Shown here one piece after another: positions 5,865 to 12,041 of a DNA stretch of 42,318 bases; the stretch's first letter is position 1; each line of letters starts with the position of its first letter. The translations under genes were made by a program, and so were the position numbers. The notes beneath the pieces were generated by a model. The model did not search any database, had not been told where the DNA came from, and saw only the letters and a program-made list of their open reading frames with translations. The stretch is taken from positions 1-42,318 of the IMG/VR virus record IMGVR_UViG_3300032275_000008; one strand, 5' to 3'. The stretch is from a virus.

Positions 5865-7187
5865 TTAATAATTATTTTCTTCTGTGAATCTCTGAAACTC
5901 TTTATCGAATTTCATTTCACTTTCCCCAGTTTCTCCATTTCGATTCTTTCCAATCAGAATGTAAGCCTTTCCCTTGCTTCTCTGATAAGCTTCAAGCCAG
6001 CGGTTGTAGTTGGGACTGTGCGGCGGTTCTGCCTCTTTTTCCAAATAGTAATCGTCACGGTGAACAAACATCACAACGTCACTCTCTTGCTCGATGCTTC
6101 CAGAATCTCTCAAGTCTGAAAGAAGAGGTCTTTTGTTTTGTCTTTTCTCGTTTTCTCTCGAAAGCTGACAAAGCACGATCACAACAATCTGATATTTTTT
6201 AGCTAAAGTTTTTAAATCCTCAGCTATCCCACCAATTTGTCTTTCTCGTGAATCTTTTAAGTTTGTCGGCTTCATCTTTTGGAGGTAGTCAATTATCACA
6301 ACCTTAACTCCATGCTTAGAAACCAGTCTTTTTATTTTTGACTCCAAGTTTGCAACCGTTATGCTTGCAGGGTCATCAATAAATAATCTGCTATTGTAGT
6401 CATTCTTAGCAATCATTGCCGCTTGCTCTTCAATTGGTTTGAGGCATCCATTTTTCAATCTGTAGCCGTTAATTGAAGCCATCTCAACCAGAAATCTTGC
6501 TAAAACCTCATCTTCTGTCATCTCAATTGAAAATAAAACAGTTGGAATTGTTTGTGAGATATTCTTAGCCAAGTTTAATGCGAAGGCAGTTTTCCCCATT
6601 GAGGTTTTACCAGCCAAAGTAATCATATTTCCACAATACAGCCCACTCAAGATTTTATCGAGTAATGGATAGCCAAGATTTATGATCTCGCCCGTTTCTT
6701 TTTGTTCAACTTTTCTGACAATAAAATTCTGCATTAACTCATTAGCGGATCTAGGCTGCTTCTCATTCTCAAATTCTAAGCCGTCAAATGTCTCGTTTAA
6801 ATCACTTTTGATCTCCTCAAGGGTCTTTGACTTATCAAGTGATTCAATAGCCTTAAATAGCTCTCTTTTCTGCCAGAGAGTTAGTAAATTCTTGCCATAA
6901 TCTTTTGCATCAAGGATTGTCTCACCAGCAGCTAATAATAATTCTTGCATGTATTCATGACCGCCAACAATTTTCATTGTAGGTTCAGACTGCAAATAAG
7001 ATCTTAAAGTCATCATGTCTTGAGATTCACCTTTAGCAATTGAGGTTTTCAAGTATCTGAAAAGATTCTGGTGACATTCAAAATAAAAATGTTCTGGATT
7101 TAGGAAGCTTACAGAGTCAATTCTGAAGTTATGCAGAATGATTAAACCGATTAGGCCTTGCTCAACTCGTTGATTGAATAGTTCCAT
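5865..7187 (-). CDS. dnaB: DnaB-type replicative helicase
   Basis: A 440-aa hexameric helicase of the DnaB family. The first 100 residues form the DnaB N-terminal domain (EQGLIGLIILHN, FYFECHQNLF). The ATPase domain has Walker A GKTSMGKT (193-200), Walker B VVIIDYLQ (296-303), QLSRENEKR (341-349) and the diagnostic DLRDSGSIEQESD (358-370). It unwinds phage DNA at the fork and recruits the host polymerase, as the window encodes none. It shares bases with the upstream loader-like gene, so the two are co-translated. Confidence 0.95.
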   Translation of the reverse strand: MELFNQRVEQGLIGLIILHNFRIDSVSFLNPEHFYFECHQNLFRYLKTSIAKGESQDMMTLRSYLQSEPTMKIVGGHEYMQELLLAAGETILDAKDYGKNLLTLWQKRELFKAIESLDKSKTLEEIKSDLNETFDGLEFENEKQPRSANELMQNFIVRKVEQKETGEIINLGYPLLDKILSGLYCGNMITLAGKTSMGKTAFALNLAKNISQTIPTVLFSIEMTEDEVLARFLVEMASINGYRLKNGCLKPIEEQAAMIAKNDYNSRLFIDDPASITVANLESKIKRLVSKHGVKVVIIDYLQKMKPTNLKDSRERQIGGIAEDLKTLAKKYQIVVIVLCQLSRENEKRQNKRPLLSDLRDSGSIEQESDVVMFVHRDDYYLEKEAEPPHSPNYNRWLEAYQRSKGKAYILIGKNRNGETGESEMKFDKEFQRFTEENNY

Positions 7188-7915
7188 TATTTACCACCTG
7201 TTAAATAATCCAAATAGGAAGGGTTTGCATATTGATTAGGTTTCTGAACTTGCTCTTGGCTAGATGAATACTCTCCTTTCCATCCCTGCTTATTTAACCA
7301 CACAGAAACTTGCTTGGTGTAGATATTTTTAGCATGGCAATCATCCATGTAGTTTTTTAGTCCCTTCTCGATTTCTTCAAAGCTGGAAATCTTTAAAGCT
7401 TTTTTGAATGACTCCTTCGCCTGATCCTTTACACCCTTTCCAGTGTGAATTGCTTTGTAAGATTGCCAGAAAGATTCAAATTGAGATTCAATCAATAATT
7501 TCTTTTCCTCTTCCAATCTTTTTCTTTCTTGTGTTTCTTTATCTGTGTCTGTTTCTTTCTCTGTTTCTGTTTCATTTTCTTTCTCTTTCTCGCCTTTTCT
7601 GGGTTCGTAAAAACCCACTGGGTTTTCTGGGTTAGCTTGGGTTTCCTCCTTCTTAGGTCTTCCACCCTTAGAGCCATTTGATTTATTGCGCTCTAATACT
7701 ACTTGATATTTTTGCTCATCAAGGTCAAACTGATTCTTGAAAAAGGCAAAAGCCATCCCAACTTGGGGAGGTAAATTTATAATCTCTAAGCCATTCTGAT
7801 AATCAAAAAGCGCACGAAAAAGCAATCCTAGTTCATCATCTTTTAGATGTTTAACTGGTGCATAAAATGATTTATAAAGTAGAAAAGAAGGACGACTATT
7901 TATTGAAGTGGTCAT
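7187..7915 (-). CDS. Replication initiator/helicase loader-like protein (DUF6291-like N-terminus)
   Basis: A 242-aa protein. Residues 1-75 (FLLYKSFYAPVKHLKDDELG, then LFRALFDYQNGLE) match the DUF6291-type domain of phage replication proteins. The centre (about 88-140) is a Lys/Glu/Thr repeat, probably a flexible linker. The C-terminal part (FESFWQSYKAIHTGKGVKDQ, then KQVSVWLNKQGWKGEY) resembles the helicase-binding end of phage O/P- or DnaT-like proteins. Its stop overlaps the helicase start, supporting a job as origin-binding or loading partner of the helicase. No ATPase motif is visible, so it is not a DnaC-type loader. Confidence 0.75.
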   Translation of the reverse strand: MTTSINSRPSFLLYKSFYAPVKHLKDDELGLLFRALFDYQNGLEIINLPPQVGMAFAFFKNQFDLDEQKYQVVLERNKSNGSKGGRPKKEETQANPENPVGFYEPRKGEKEKENETETEKETDTDKETQERKRLEEEKKLLIESQFESFWQSYKAIHTGKGVKDQAKESFKKALKISSFEEIEKGLKNYMDDCHAKNIYTKQVSVWLNKQGWKGEYSSSQEQVQKPNQYANPSYLDYLTGGK

Positions 7916-8099
7916 TGTGATTTGAATTACTTGTTAATACTTGGTTCTTGATGTCATTCGAATAAAATGAGAATTGTCTCTTAACCGCATCAAGTATGAT
8001 TTGGGGAGCATTTATTCCATTTAGTGAATCTAGAAGCTTGGCAATGTGCCTGCGATGTAGCTTATTTACCAATTCTATTTGGTCAACTGTATTTTCCAT
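7896..8099 (-). CDS. Hypothetical small protein (67 aa)
   Basis: Starts MENTVDQIELVNKLHRRHIA at 8099, with GAGGAA immediately before; an ATG three codons upstream is possible. Predicted helical, with an Asn/Ser/His-rich end. It overlaps the start of the loader-like gene by 20 bases and is the first gene after the long non-coding region. Function unknown. Confidence 0.55.
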   Translation of the reverse strand: MENTVDQIELVNKLHRRHIAKLLDSLNGINAPQIILDAVKRQFSFYSNDIKNQVLTSNSNHNDHFNK

Positions 8100-8677
8100 G
8101 TTCCTCATTTTTACTTGTTAATTTTCATTTCCACCACTCTCAACCCCTATTTCTAAGGATCAAGAGAAAATTGGTCGGAGCGACTAAATTAGAAACTACC
8201 CCGTTTTCAGCGTCTAATCGCCTATTTAGTTCACAACTTTCCACGCAAGTTGCCAGCGCGCCTAATTGTGCTGCAAATTATTCAGGCTCTCCCATGTCAT
8301 GTTGCAGCGGAACATTTGCCTTCATCTTTCCCCGTGCCAAGGTTCGCCCCGCCAGATTGATTACTGACCTCTCCACCTATGCGATGGCGTCCTAGTTATA
8401 GACGAGGGGCGGTATGTCCCCCGCTGGTGCGATCCTTTCGGGTTCGTTCGGGGGCACTATTTGCAGAGGACGCCTTTTGGACGAACTCAGGACTTCTTTC
8501 TACACTAGGTAGATGGGTGAATTGGCAAGATTTTATTAGCTTTCGCCTCACGGCAGGAGACTTGCCAGCCCCTTAGTCCGATTTGTTTCATCCCCCGCTA
8601 CGCAGTGAATAAAACCTAACGCATTTCTGCGCTTCTCTATACACGTTTTTAGACATGTATAGAAATACGAAGAAAAA

Positions 8678-8785
8678 CATCCCGCTCGGGTTGTTTCACT
8701 AATTTCAACCCTTAAAATCAGCCAGAAAATAACAAATCATCCCGCTCGGGTTGGTAATTTTAGTCATTAAAATTTACCGCTCGGG
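8678..8785. repeat. Three CCCGCTCGGG-type dyad repeats
   Basis: CATCCCGCTCGGGTTG occurs at 8678-8693 and again at 8738-8753, and a shortened third copy CCGCTCGGG at 8777-8785. Each core is self-complementary around two bases and could form a small hairpin. The second and third copies are joined by a long stem (8753-8762 with 8767-8778, one bulge). They may be loops or protein sites of the RNA. Confidence 0.75.
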
Positions 8786-8794
8786 ATCTTAATT

Positions 8795-8803
8795 TGATAT
8801 AAT
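8795..8803 (+). promoter_or_regulatory. Possible rightward extended -10 promoter
   Basis: TGATATAAT is a perfect extended -10 (TGnTATAAT) on the plus strand, opposite to the probable sense of the surrounding RNA. The -35 region (about 8775-8780) does not match. Transcription would start near 8810 and run antisense to the small gene at 8926-9060. It could be chance in AT-rich DNA. Confidence 0.35.
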
Positions 8804-8925
8804 AAAGCAAGTGGGCGTTGCTCGAGACTACCCACCCGCCGACTAACCCGTTGCAACAGGCTTCGTCCCAGCTCCATCATCCACAAGGGAGAGAGGAATC
8901 GCTGGTTTTATTCTTTAACTGAAAA

Positions 8926-9060
8926 TTATTCAGCTTTATCTTCGGCGATTTGTTCGTTTAGATCTGCTGCTTGTTCAGCATCAAGAACGATGGTTTCTTC
9001 TTTACCATCAATTTCAACGCCAATTTCATCACCAGCTTTTAATTTTTCGATTTCTGACAT
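8926..9060 (-). CDS. Small acidic protein inside the RNA locus (44 aa)
   Basis: An ATG frame of 44 codons, MSEIEKLKAGDEIGVEIDG to NEQIAEDKAE, very acidic and with normal codon use for this phage. It would fold as a short beta segment plus helix. There is no clear ribosome-binding site (an A/T-only leader) and the stop is inside a small hairpin (CTGAA/TTCAG). It separates the two structured RNA segments. It could be a real regulator or an open frame carried within one long RNA. Confidence 0.5.
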   Translation of the reverse strand: MSEIEKLKAGDEIGVEIDGKEETIVLDAEQAADLNEQIAEDKAE

Positions 9061-9082
9061 GATTTTATTTTTTTAAATTATT

Positions 9083-9581
9083 CCCCAAGCCATCAATGCG
9101 CTAGTTTTTAATTAGCTCTGTACTTGGGGCCGTTCGGTTGCTTTACCGAAAGTCAATCCAATGGTGCCTTTAGGCGGAACTTTCTTGGATATTCCCCGCC
9201 ACCAATTTTTACTTAATCCTATTGGCAGGATAAGGTCTTTCCCTTGTCAGCTTTCCCTCTGGATTGCATCACTCCTTTCAGAGTTTGACCAGCTCGATTA
9301 CTAATTCGCTATTACCATTTTGCAGATAAGGAAACTATACAGCTTATCGTCTGATATTCTTAAGCCTTTCAGCTCTACAAGTTCCAGTGAATATCTCCAA
9401 AATAATAAAGTGAGGGAGTCGCTGGAACCAGTAGAATTGAATTTCAACTTAGCTGATTATCCCTCTTTTTTTAATTCAAGCTTAAAAAATTCGATGCACC
9501 GAAGGATAATCAACAAAATGGAAATGTCAGCGCAGCAGGGATTCGAACCGCTGGCCCCTGAAGGGTGAGGACTACGCTGAC
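9083..9581 (-). ncRNA. Candidate large structured RNA, segment B, with two pseudoknots
   Basis: Nearly every stretch has a partner: 9083-9089/9123-9129; 9133-9138/9145-9150; 9156-9161/9185-9190 with GCC/GGC inside; 9212-9220/9227-9234 with a bulged A; 9257-9261/9279-9283 with GGA/TCC inside; 9325-9330/9343-9348. GATATTC 9353-9359/GAATATC 9389-9395 crosses GTTCCAG 9381-9387/CTGGAAC 9422-9428. TTGAATT 9437-9443/AATTCAA 9473-9479 crosses TGATTATCC 9454-9462/GGATAATCA 9504-9512. Unpaired parts are A/G rich on the minus strand, as in folded RNAs. A tRNA-like element stands at its minus-strand 5' end. Together with segment A it may be one RNA of about 1.4 kb. Confidence 0.6.
9526..9581 (-). ncRNA. 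tRNA-like element without D-arm
   Basis: On the minus strand GTCAGCG and CGCTGAC (9581-9575 and 9532-9526) form a perfect 7-bp acceptor-like stem. Inside are T and A at the positions expected for U8 and A9, a CCC-TTCA-GGG hairpin, and a T-arm with the canonical loop TTCGAAT (9547-9541) on a CAG(C)GG/CCCTG stem with one bulged C. There is no D-arm and the element is only 56 bases, so it is not a normal tRNA and has no encoded CCA. It could be a tRNA mimic of the large RNA or a decayed tRNA. Confidence 0.55.
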
Positions 9582-9613
9582 GCGCGGGAATGAAAGAACC
9601 GCTCCTCAATTAT

Positions 9614-9829
9614 TTAGTCAAACTTTGGAGCTGTCAAGTATTTTGTCTCGTCATCAAACTCATTTGACCAAGTGTTTTCAATTGATGCATGAAGCTCATT
9701 ATAATCAATTGCCTCTCCTCGATAGTAATTAATCAACCGCTTTTCTTCTTTTGTTTCTTCGTAATCAATCCACCAGATAAAAAGCCCTAAGCAAATCCAA
9801 ATTATTAGCATCGTGATTTTGTTTTCCAT
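9614..9829 (-). CDS. Small single-pass membrane protein (71 aa)
   Basis: Residues 5-21 (ITMLIIWICLGLFIWWI) form one membrane helix; the rest is a soluble acidic tail (YEETKEEKRLINYYRGEAID onward), probably cytoplasmic. GGAGGAA lies before the ATG. Such early membrane microproteins in phages may act in exclusion or host takeover; nothing here decides that. Confidence 0.65.
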   Translation of the reverse strand: MENKITMLIIWICLGLFIWWIDYEETKEEKRLINYYRGEAIDYNELHASIENTWSNEFDDETKYLTAPKFD

Positions 9830-9830
9830 T

Positions 9831-10028
9831 TTAGATTTCCTCCATTTGTTTTTTAACGGCTAAAAGCTTATCTTCTAAAATTTTTAAAGGCTTTTTAACA
9901 AGTGCAACCCCTTTTCTTCTGACTTTGTTTCGTTTTTCGATTAGCTCCGCAATTTCCTCTTTTATAATTTGCTCCTCATGTTGAAGGCGGCGCATTTCTG
10001 TTTCGTATTTCTTGCCTGTTAGTTTCAT
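9831..10028 (-). CDS. Hypothetical coiled-coil protein (65 aa)
   Basis: Almost entirely one charged helix with heptad pattern (MKLTGKKYETEMRRLQHEEQ, EIAELIEKRNKVRRKG, KILEDKLLAVKKQMEEI). GAGGAAAA precedes the ATG. It ends one base before the next gene. Function unknown. Confidence 0.6.
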   Translation of the reverse strand: MKLTGKKYETEMRRLQHEEQIIKEEIAELIEKRNKVRRKGVALVKKPLKILEDKLLAVKKQMEEI

Positions 10029-10039
10029 TTTTTCCTCGT

Positions 10040-10591
10040 TTAATGTTTGTGCGGTAATCCTTTCACTTTTAGAGCGCCAGTGCTTGCAAGTGATAAGACT
10101 TCTAGAACTGATAGACTCAGCCCAAATTTTTCATTGATTGGAGCTACCGCGTCAAACTTAAACTTAAAAGTTCTTTTAACGTAGTAGTTCTCAGCAAAGA
10201 ATTTCTGAATGTTGGTAAGCATAGGCTCACCAATCCAAAAAGGCATTAAGGCTCTTGGATTATCCTTTTTTTTGTATTTGTAGTGCTGAATTGGATTCAA
10301 TTTCATGAACTCTTTTAGATCTCTATTCAAACAAGAATCACAATTTCCAAGCTCTTCTAAAACATTCTGAGATTTGTAAGTTTTCTTGCATCTAGTGCAT
10401 TTCGCCTCAACAAAGTTTAGCTCTGGCTGTGGTTTGTTGTTTTCGAAACTAGAGATTCTCGGCTCAAGTTTTTCTCTGAAATGATAATTGAACTGAAGAA
10501 GATAATCACTTTTTCGATAATTATGCATCGCAATCAGAGATTTGATTTCTGCCTTGCACATCTCGATTCCTTTTTCAAATTGTATATCCAT
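10040..10591 (-). CDS. Hypothetical zinc-ribbon-like protein (183 aa)
   Basis: The start MDIQFEKGIEMCKAEIKSLI at 10591 is chosen because GAGGG lies six bases upstream. CTRCKKTY (about residue 66) and CDSC (about residue 88) are two Cys-x2-Cys pairs about 20 residues apart, typical of a zinc ribbon. Basic and helical parts surround it, ending in a SVLEVLSLASTGALKVKG stretch. A nucleic-acid-binding role is plausible but inferred only from the cysteines. I do not recognise the family. Confidence 0.6.
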   Translation of the reverse strand: MDIQFEKGIEMCKAEIKSLIAMHNYRKSDYLLQFNYHFREKLEPRISSFENNKPQPELNFVEAKCTRCKKTYKSQNVLEELGNCDSCLNRDLKEFMKLNPIQHYKYKKKDNPRALMPFWIGEPMLTNIQKFFAENYYVKRTFKFKFDAVAPINEKFGLSLSVLEVLSLASTGALKVKGLPHKH

Positions 10592-10603
10592 TTTTTCCCT
10601 CAT

Positions 10604-10747
10604 TTAATAACATTGAACAAAAGCTTTCGCTAACCAAGCAAAAGTCCATAAAAACCCTAGCGTGGCAATTACTGCGATCACCAGCAAAAGTTTATTTTGA
10701 TAAATTGTTTCTTCGCACTTGTCGCACCATTTAATAAACTTTCTCAT
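10604..10747 (-). CDS. Small membrane protein (47 aa)
   Basis: Found by reading the gap. MRKFIKWCDKCEETIYQNK is followed by a hydrophobic helix (LLLVIAVIATLGFLWTFAWL). CDKC forms a cysteine pair before the membrane segment. GGGGG stands five bases before the ATG within a 22-bp sequence that is repeated in front of the next upstream gene. It stops directly before the ATGAGG at 10603. Confidence 0.6.
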   Translation of the reverse strand: MRKFIKWCDKCEETIYQNKLLLVIAVIATLGFLWTFAWLAKAFVQCY

Positions 10748-10764
10748 TAAACCCCCATTTTTAA
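10743..10764. repeat. 22-bp leader repeat, copy 1
   Basis: The sequence covering the start codon and ribosome-binding site of the 47-aa membrane protein (10743-10764) is identical to 10849-10870, which covers those of the 30-aa membrane protein. The core on the minus strand is AAAATGGGGGTTTAATGAG. It is a duplicated translation-initiation region. Confidence 0.85.
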
Positions 10765-10853
10765 CTTAATAAACAAATTAGACAAAAACCAAACGCAGCG
10801 CCCGCAATTGTGCTAAATAAAATAACTAAACAGCTTTCTAAAAAATCACTCAT
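10761..10853 (-). CDS. Membrane microprotein (30 aa)
   Basis: Found by reading the gap. MSDFLESC is followed by one hydrophobic helix (LVILFSTIAGAAFGFCLICL), nearly the whole protein. It has the same 22-bp initiation region as the 47-aa membrane protein downstream and its ATG overlaps the upstream stop as TAATG. The pair may have arisen by local duplication. Confidence 0.55.
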   Translation of the reverse strand: MSDFLESCLVILFSTIAGAAFGFCLICLLS

Positions 10854-10870
10854 TAAACCCCCATTTTTAA
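10849..10870. repeat. 22-bp leader repeat, copy 2
   Basis: Identical to 10743-10764. It contains GGGGG and the ATG of the 30-aa membrane protein, and it also holds the last codons of the gene at 10853-11050. Confidence 0.85.
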
Positions 10871-11050
10871 TTGATTTAAACGCTCTTCGATTCTTTCGTG
10901 CATTTCTGTCTCGCAGTAAACTAACTCATCATTCTCGTTGAGAAAAACAGGCTTTCCATCGATTCTAATGATGTTGGTTGGTGTTAGCTTTCCAATGTTA
11001 AGCGAGCCATAGATTTGCTCGCCATTTAATTTTGTGACGTGAATTCTCAT
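10853..11050 (-). CDS. Hypothetical small protein (65 aa)
   Basis: MRIHVTKLNGEQIYGSLNIG onward looks like a small beta protein with an SH3- or Sm-like alternation of strands, then a helix (MHERIEERLNQLKMGV). ATG at 11050 follows GGAG and overlaps the upstream TGA as ATGA; a GTG two codons earlier is less likely. Function unknown. Confidence 0.6.
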   Translation of the reverse strand: MRIHVTKLNGEQIYGSLNIGKLTPTNIIRIDGKPVFLNENDELVYCETEMHERIEERLNQLKMGV

Positions 11051-11280
11051 TTGCACTCCAAATCATCCGAATAATCGATAACAAACCCTTCTGGCGGTTC
11101 GCAAGAAGCCTTTTTAATCATTCTTTTTTCCACTACATACCAAACGCCGCAAATTTTTTCAGCTACTAAAACTGGCCTGCCCGACAAAATAACTTCTTCG
11201 TAAGCTTCTCTAAAAGCTTTCGCTGCTAGTGCAGGAATTTCATCTTCTAACTTTACCATTTCTTCTTCAGTCAATTTCAT
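11047..11280 (-). CDS. Hypothetical protein (77 aa)
   Basis: An alpha/beta protein: acidic N-terminal helices (MKLTEEEMVKLEDEIPALAA), then strands (PVLVAEKICGVWYVVEK) and an acidic end. AAGGGGG precedes the ATG, which overlaps the upstream stop as TAATG. No family recognised. Confidence 0.6.
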   Translation of the reverse strand: MKLTEEEMVKLEDEIPALAAKAFREAYEEVILSGRPVLVAEKICGVWYVVEKRMIKKASCEPPEGFVIDYSDDLECK

Positions 11281-11483
11281 TATTCCCCCTTTAATTTAAA
11301 TTTAGGCTCTTTTGGCTTTCTTCCGCATTTAACACGATGCATTTCCAAGCCATTGTCTTTGCAGTATTTCACAAGGTGAGAGCGTAAGCCTTGGTGCGTT
11401 AGTTTTGGAATTAACATTGCAGCTAGTTGTGCGTTAGTTAGGTTTTCCTCAACTTTCTTTTCGTAGAGTTGTTTGATGTTCAT
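11280..11483 (-). CDS. Possible small helix-turn-helix protein (67 aa)
   Basis: Residues 14-46 (NLTNAQLAAMLIPKLTHQGL and following RSHLVKYCKDNGLEM) could be a helix-turn-helix in which TNAQLAAML enters and RSHLVKYC would be the recognition helix; the tail is strongly basic (CGRKPKEPKFKLKG). DNA binding is an inference. The ribosome-binding site is weak. Confidence 0.5.
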   Translation of the reverse strand: MNIKQLYEKKVEENLTNAQLAAMLIPKLTHQGLRSHLVKYCKDNGLEMHRVKCGRKPKEPKFKLKGE

Positions 11484-11487
11484 AAGA

Positions 11488-12030
11488 TTAAATTTCGGAT
11501 TGATCCCAGATTTCTAGGGGTAGGTATTTTCTACAAATGTCGGCCGTTAATTCTTGATTTTGCTTTCGCGCATAAGCAGCAGCAGCATAAGCAGCAGCAT
11601 CAGCAGCAGCATCAGCAGCAGCATCAGCAGCAGCATCAGCAGCAGCATCAGCAGCAGCATAAGCAGCAGCATCAGCAGCATAAGCAGCATCAGCATCAGC
11701 AGCAGCAGCAGCAGCAGCATAAGCAGCAGCAGCAGCAGCAGCAGCTTTTAGCTCATTCTCACTCGCTCTATTCTCACCAAATGCGATGGCCACCTCCACG
11801 GCCTTAGTGCTTCTTTCGTCTCTCATCAAGTGCCTCACTGTATTAGCGCAATGAGCTTTTGCTAATATTATCTGACGAAAAGATTGTGGATTAGTTCTTC
11901 TAAAGAGCCATAAAATCCAGTCACCACGCTCACAAGTATTTAGAAACTGCTCAAGGGTTAAATCTTTCGCAAAGTCAAAGCCATCTTGGCAAGCATTGTG
12001 TTTTTCTAGAAATGTTTTTAGTGTTTTCAT
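11488..12030 (-). CDS. Imm-5-like putative immunity-type protein with Ala repeat
   Basis: A 180-aa protein starting MKTLKTFLEKHNACQDGFDF. The first 95 residues (LEQFLNTCERGDWILWLFRR, then LAKAHCANTVRHLM) match a family widely annotated as Imm-5-like putative immunity protein and often found in phages. Residues about 96-155 are a low-complexity run of Ala with Asp and Tyr, made by a triplet-based DNA repeat; the end (ADICRKYLPLEIWDQS) is again family-like. The real cellular role is unknown; the immunity label comes from homology to toxin-immunity proteins and may mislead in a phage. Confidence 0.75.
   Translation of the reverse strand: MKTLKTFLEKHNACQDGFDFAKDLTLEQFLNTCERGDWILWLFRRTNPQSFRQIILAKAHCANTVRHLMRDERSTKAVEVAIAFGENRASENELKAAAAAAAAYAAAAAAADADAAYAADAAAYAAADAAADAAADAAADAAADAAAYAAAAYARKQNQELTADICRKYLPLEIWDQSEI
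11571..11745. repeat. Triplet/12-bp tandem repeat encoding poly-Ala
   Basis: About 175 bases built of GCA/GCATCA/GCATAA units (plus-strand reading), with several tandem 12-mers GCAGCAGCATCA. On the coding (minus) strand it gives Ala-Ala-Ala-Asp and Ala-Ala-Ala-Tyr units. The tract can expand or contract without breaking the frame because all units are multiples of three. Confidence 0.95.
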
Positions 12031-12041
12031 ATTCTTAAAAA

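Larger units (their letters stand above)
8160..8925 (-). ncRNA. Candidate large structured RNA, segment A
   Basis: About 765 bases without a convincing gene but packed with complementary segments: 8183-8189/8224-8230 enclosing 8189-8193/8213-8217; 8234-8239/8247-8252; 8270-8276/8302-8308; the long-range pair GGCGTCC 8386-8392/GGACGCC 8468-8474; TGGCAAG 8523-8529/8561-8567 with a GCC/GGC tip; CGCA/TGCG at 8620-8631; 8636-8643/8656-8663. Loops at 8548-8551 and 8624-8627 read GTGA and GAAA on the minus strand (GNRA tetraloops) but not on the plus strand, which sets the likely sense. The region is GC-richer than its neighbours. Size, ornate folding, a tRNA-like neighbour and a phage setting recall GOLLD or ROOL RNAs; class membership is not established. 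Confidence 0.55.

Noticed and set aside
8024-8576. Plus-strand open frames across the end of the early gene and the structured region
   Set aside because: They lie antisense to all neighbours, have biased composition (Ser/Cys/Arg-rich), lack ribosome sites and run through RNA helices.
8678-8785. CRISPR-like array
   Set aside because: Only two full repeats plus one partial, unequal spacers that are themselves partly paired, and no cas genes.
9320-9568. Plus-strand 82-codon frame
   Set aside because: It reads through the tRNA-like element (ending ...QQGFEPLAPEG, a typical artefact of translating tRNA antisense) and has no ribosome site.
9526-9581. Integration site (attP) in a tRNA 3' end
   Set aside because: No integrase or recombinase gene is present and the T-stem is bulged; a tRNA-like part of the RNA locus is simpler.
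8160-9581. Group I or group II intron
   Set aside because: No interrupted gene flanks it, no homing endonuclease is present, and I could not find the conserved P7/P3 or domain V elements.
9083-9581. tmRNA
   Set aside because: The tRNA-like part is too short and closed on itself, and no tag-peptide reading frame with a resume codon is recognisable near it.
11469-11807. Plus-strand frames of Gln/His or Ser/Ile repeats
   Set aside because: They are only the antisense reading of the alanine-coding triplet repeat.
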